DNA from: Candidatus Cloacimonadota bacterium
GTDB lineage: Bacteria; Cloacimonadota; Cloacimonadia; Cloacimonadales; JAFGVF01
NCBI GenBank assembly: GCA_016838885.1
Contig: JAEKNW010000276.1
Span: 1-38,373 of the forward strand
DNA length: 38,373 nucleotides
Reading direction: 5' to 3'
The notes beneath the pieces are model-generated. The model searched no databases. It was not told the DNA's origin and worked only from the letters and a program-made list of their open reading frames with translations. Numbering within the stretch: position 1 is the stretch's first letter; every line of letters starts with the position of its first letter. This document shows, in pieces, positions 35,439 through 38,373 of the stretch. The position numbers and the translations under genes are program-made.

Positions 35439-36903
35439 TCATGGCCTCCTCTTTGAATTTCTCAAGATGCTTAATGACATGATTCCTGATTAAAATATGC
35501 CTATATTCTGAGCTTCCTCTTATATCACTTAGAGGAGTAAACTCTTGGGAAACCTTTTCTCCCAAATATTCTATATCTAACTCTTCTAGAGACTTTCCTC
35601 TTAATTCTAAAGCAATACTTAAAGCTAATTTCGGATATGGAGCCACTCCTCCAAAAGCAAATCTGGAGATATTCATCTTCCCCTTATCATATTCAATATA
35701 ACAGAAAGAACAAACAGAAGAGATATCTAAAGTCTTACGTTTGGCACTCTTTTCAAAACTATAAAAGCACTTATCTTGAAGGGGGATAATAATCTCTTTG
35801 ATAAACTCGTGATGCTTGAGTACAGTCTCCTTGTATCCTTTATAAAATTGGTCAATCGAGACTTCTCTCTCCCCATCTTCTCCAAAGAGAATTAATCTGG
35901 CATTTAAACCTATCAAGGAAGTAGCACAATCTCCTACCGGTGAAGCATTTCCAACATTCCCCCCGATAGAAGCTATGTTTCTAATTTGCTTAGAAGCCAT
36001 CTGAGAAACTACTTCTGCCAAAATGGGTAACTTGTCGCTTATTAATCTATTAGTTCTTATTGTTTCTAAGGTAACTGATGCCCCAATTGTTATATACTTA
36101 TCATCAGCTTTGACAGTTGTTAATTCCGGGATATAAGTAATATCCAAATAGTTCTTGAAGTAGCTTCTTCTCAAGTTGCCTACCACATATAAATCAGTGG
36201 CACCGGCAACTACTTTTATAGTCCCACTCCCCTTAAGTTTCTTTATTATCTCTTGATATTTAGCTAAAGACTTGATTAAATAATATCCTTCAACCCCTCT
36301 CCCACCTTGACTTTTCTCAGCAAAATTTAAGTTAAATGTTTTGTTCAAATCCGCTAATTTCTTATTACCTTCAAGAAGCTTCTTAGGTAAGATTTTATCT
36401 TGATGTTCACTAAAATAATTTATTATCTCCAGAGCTCCTTGGATAATATGGACATAACCTGTACAACGACAGAGATTACCATTTAAGGCTTCTCTTAACT
36501 CCTCTTCATTATACTCACTGTTCTCAGCCAGATAAGCAAAAATAGACATCACTATCCCCGGAGTACAAAATCCACACTGAGTACTATAATTATTATAGAG
36601 AATTTCTTGAATAGGGTGTAATTCAGAGTCTTTGCAGGTTAACCCCTCCACTGTAATTACATGCTTGTTCATTATCTTCTCAGCAGGATACAAACAGGAG
36701 TTTATGGCCTTGAATAACGGCTTATCCTCCTGATACTCTACAAGAGTTACTGTGCAGGCACCACAATCCCCTTCATTGCAGACACTTTTTGTGCCGTTTA
36801 AGTGATAGCTATCTCTTATAATCTCTAAAAGAGTAGTCCCAGGACTTATCTCTAAACTTTTCAATTCACCATTCAAAACAAATTTAATAATACTTGTCTG
36901 CAT
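35428..36903 (-). CDS. Xanthine dehydrogenase FeS + FAD subunit
   Basis: NEGDCGACTVTLVEYQ; TQCGFCTPGIVMSIFAYL; LNGNLCRCTGYVHIIQGAL; VVAGATDLYV; QIRNIASIGGNVGNASPVGDCATSLIGL. Confidence 0.94.
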   Translation of the reverse strand: MQTSIIKFVLNGELKSLEISPGTTLLEIIRDSYHLNGTKSVCNEGDCGACTVTLVEYQEDKPLFKAINSCLYPAEKIMNKHVITVEGLTCKDSELHPIQEILYNNYSTQCGFCTPGIVMSIFAYLAENSEYNEEELREALNGNLCRCTGYVHIIQGALEIINYFSEHQDKILPKKLLEGNKKLADLNKTFNLNFAEKSQGGRGVEGYYLIKSLAKYQEIIKKLKGSGTIKVVAGATDLYVVGNLRRSYFKNYLDITYIPELTTVKADDKYITIGASVTLETIRTNRLISDKLPILAEVVSQMASKQIRNIASIGGNVGNASPVGDCATSLIGLNARLILFGEDGEREVSIDQFYKGYKETVLKHHEFIKEIIIPLQDKCFYSFEKSAKRKTLDISSVCSFCYIEYDKGKMNISRFAFGGVAPYPKLALSIALELRGKSLEELDIEYLGEKVSQEFTPLSDIRGSSEYRHILIRNHVIKHLEKFKEEAMNEG

Positions 36904-36921
36904 AAATTCTCTCTTTCTGTC

Positions 36922-38142
36922 TTATATTGTTACTTTCTTACCACTTATATAAACTTCCTCTACAGCATCCTTGCCTCTGACAAAGATCAGCTCAGACAAA
37001 AGCTCTTGAATCGTCTGTTGCGGATTTATATTCAAGACTAATAAATCAGCCTCTTTCCCAATTTCTATATTTCCAATAATATCATCTTTTGAAAGCACTT
37101 TAGCATTGCCCAAGGTAGCCAAATAGAATAACTCTTCAACTTCTATAGAATAGTCCAATTGCATATAGTTAGCCATTCTCATCTGATAAAACATATCTAA
37201 TGATGTTCCACCTGCTACATCTGAGCCTAATCCGAGAGTGAGATTATTGTCAATAAGTTTTTTATAGGGGAATCTGCCAGATTTCAAAAAGAAGTTTGAA
37301 TCCGGACAATGAGCTATCTTGGTATTACTATTTTTCATTAGCTCTAACTCCTTATCATCTAAGTGAATTACATGAGCCATTATGGTTTTTGGTCCTAAAA
37401 GATTGGCCCGGTAATAGACATCTGTATATGATTTAGCTTCAGGAAAAAGTTTTTTTACCAAGGCAATTTCATTATGATTCTCAGATAAATGGGTCTGAAT
37501 ATATTTATCATTCTCTTGTGCATAATTTCCAATCTTACTCATCAAGTTACTGCTACAAACAGGAGCAAAACGGGGAGTGAAAACATAATTTAAGAGACCC
37601 TTCTTATCCCACTGTTGACATAATTCAACAGATTCATTAAATGATTTATCTGTATTTTCTATTAAGCCTGGAGGAGTATTTTGATCCATACAAACCTTGC
37701 CGATCAAGGCTCTTATCGAAATTTTGTCAGCTTCTTCAAAAGCGATATTAGTTGCTTTTTGAGAACTTGTTACATAGATAGATGCAGTAGTAGTACCAAC
37801 TTGAATTAAATTCTTAAAAAAGTCCTGAGCAACATTTTGAGCATAATCAGGATTATTTAACTTCTCTTCTTCAGGAAAGGTATAAGTGTTAAGCCAATCC
37901 AGTAAATCACTCTTGTATCTCCCCCTAATTCTCCACTGGGATAAATGAACATGAGTGTCTATTAAACCGGGGATTATCACCTTATCACTCTTATCAATAA
38001 TTTCTATCTTAGTGCTGTTAAATTCCTGAGATGAAACAATATCCTTAATAATATTATTATCTATTGTAATTATAACATCCTTGAGATATTCACATTTTTT
38101 CTCTGATACAGGATTCAAGATGTTACACTTTATATATTTCAT
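36922..38142 (-). CDS. guaD: Guanine deaminase-like amidohydrolase
   Basis: VIIPGLIDTHVHLSQWRIRGRYKSDLLDWLNTYTFPEEEKL; VGTTTASIYV; GKVCMDQNTP; FTPRFAPVCS; QTHLSENHNEI; AHCPDSNFFLKSGRFP. Confidence 0.88.
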   Translation of the reverse strand: MKYIKCNILNPVSEKKCEYLKDVIITIDNNIIKDIVSSQEFNSTKIEIIDKSDKVIIPGLIDTHVHLSQWRIRGRYKSDLLDWLNTYTFPEEEKLNNPDYAQNVAQDFFKNLIQVGTTTASIYVTSSQKATNIAFEEADKISIRALIGKVCMDQNTPPGLIENTDKSFNESVELCQQWDKKGLLNYVFTPRFAPVCSSNLMSKIGNYAQENDKYIQTHLSENHNEIALVKKLFPEAKSYTDVYYRANLLGPKTIMAHVIHLDDKELELMKNSNTKIAHCPDSNFFLKSGRFPYKKLIDNNLTLGLGSDVAGGTSLDMFYQMRMANYMQLDYSIEVEELFYLATLGNAKVLSKDDIIGNIEIGKEADLLVLNINPQQTIQELLSELIFVRGKDAVEEVYISGKKVTI

Positions 38143-38170
38143 AATTTCCGTCCTTTAGTTAAGTAGTCCA

Positions 38171-38198
38171 TTTTTAGTTTAATTAATTTTTGTGTAAA
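38171..38198 (-). promoter_or_regulatory. Weak candidate sigma70-like promoter upstream of guaD
   Basis: Minus strand TTTACA-N16-TAAAAA, about 30 nt upstream of the guaD start; AT-rich background makes this weak. Confidence 0.25.
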
Positions 38199-38208
38199 GT
38201 TTTTTTTT

Positions 38209-38373
38209 AACCCGAATGGTGCAGTAAAGCTTTAGAGAAGAGTGCAGATTCTTTTAGCAAAATAACTTACAGATTTTGAAGGCATATAATATATATATTC
38301 CTGAAAATTATGGAAGTTACTTTTGCAAAAGAATATAGTGCTATTCTCAAAGATCTACTGCATTATTTGGGTT
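38209..38373. repeat. Dispersed palindromic repeat, copy 3 (both arms plus AT-rich centre)
   Basis: Arm aacccgaatggtgcagtaaagc...ttttagcaaaataactt, centre gattttgaaggcatataatatatatattcctgaaaattatgg, opposite arm ttttgcaaaagaatatagtgctattctcaaagatctactgcattatttgggtt. Confidence 0.9.

Noticed and set aside
18058-38142. Selenium-dependent hydroxylase system
   Set aside because: YgeY/SsnA families are often labelled selenium-linked, but no selD, yqeB or yqeC-like genes are visible in the window, so selenium dependence cannot be supported.
1-38373. 38 kb composite transposon bounded by inverted repeats
   Set aside because: No transposase or integrase is present, a third copy lies internally, and contig truncation at a multicopy repeat is the simpler explanation.

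Overview
AT-rich 38.4 kb window, probably a metagenomic contig from a Gram-negative-like bacterium (several signal-peptide and outer-membrane-type proteins). Every credible gene lies on the minus strand. (1) Coordinates ~18.0-38.1 kb hold a purine/N-heterocycle catabolism island related to the E. coli ygeW-ygeY-hyuA-ygfK-ssnA-xdhD-guaD region. It encodes guanine deaminase, a canonical two-subunit xanthine dehydrogenase, a second molybdenum hydroxylase without a local FAD subunit, a DPYD-like fused oxidoreductase where YgfK would be expected, SsnA, YgeY, a dihydropyrimidinase/hydantoinase, YgeW, MocA-like and XdhC-like maturation factors, two different fold-type-II PLP enzymes (neither looks like canonical YgeX), and an outer-membrane beta-rich protein placed just before an internal terminator. 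(2) Coordinates 0.8-18 kb hold housekeeping and accessory genes: two aminotransferase-fold enzymes, DapD, an unusual glycosyltransferase-Ppx/GppA fusion, PsuG, a ChaN-like/M1-peptidase-like fusion with a degenerate zinc motif, a second ChaN-like protein, YigZ, AMMECR1, a PPi-type PFK, an SPFH protein and a large hybrid histidine kinase. (3) A dispersed palindromic repeat family occurs at both ends of the window in inverted orientation and once inside; other hairpins and a direct repeat crowd the first 800 bp. Product calls come from reading motifs by eye; no database search was run.
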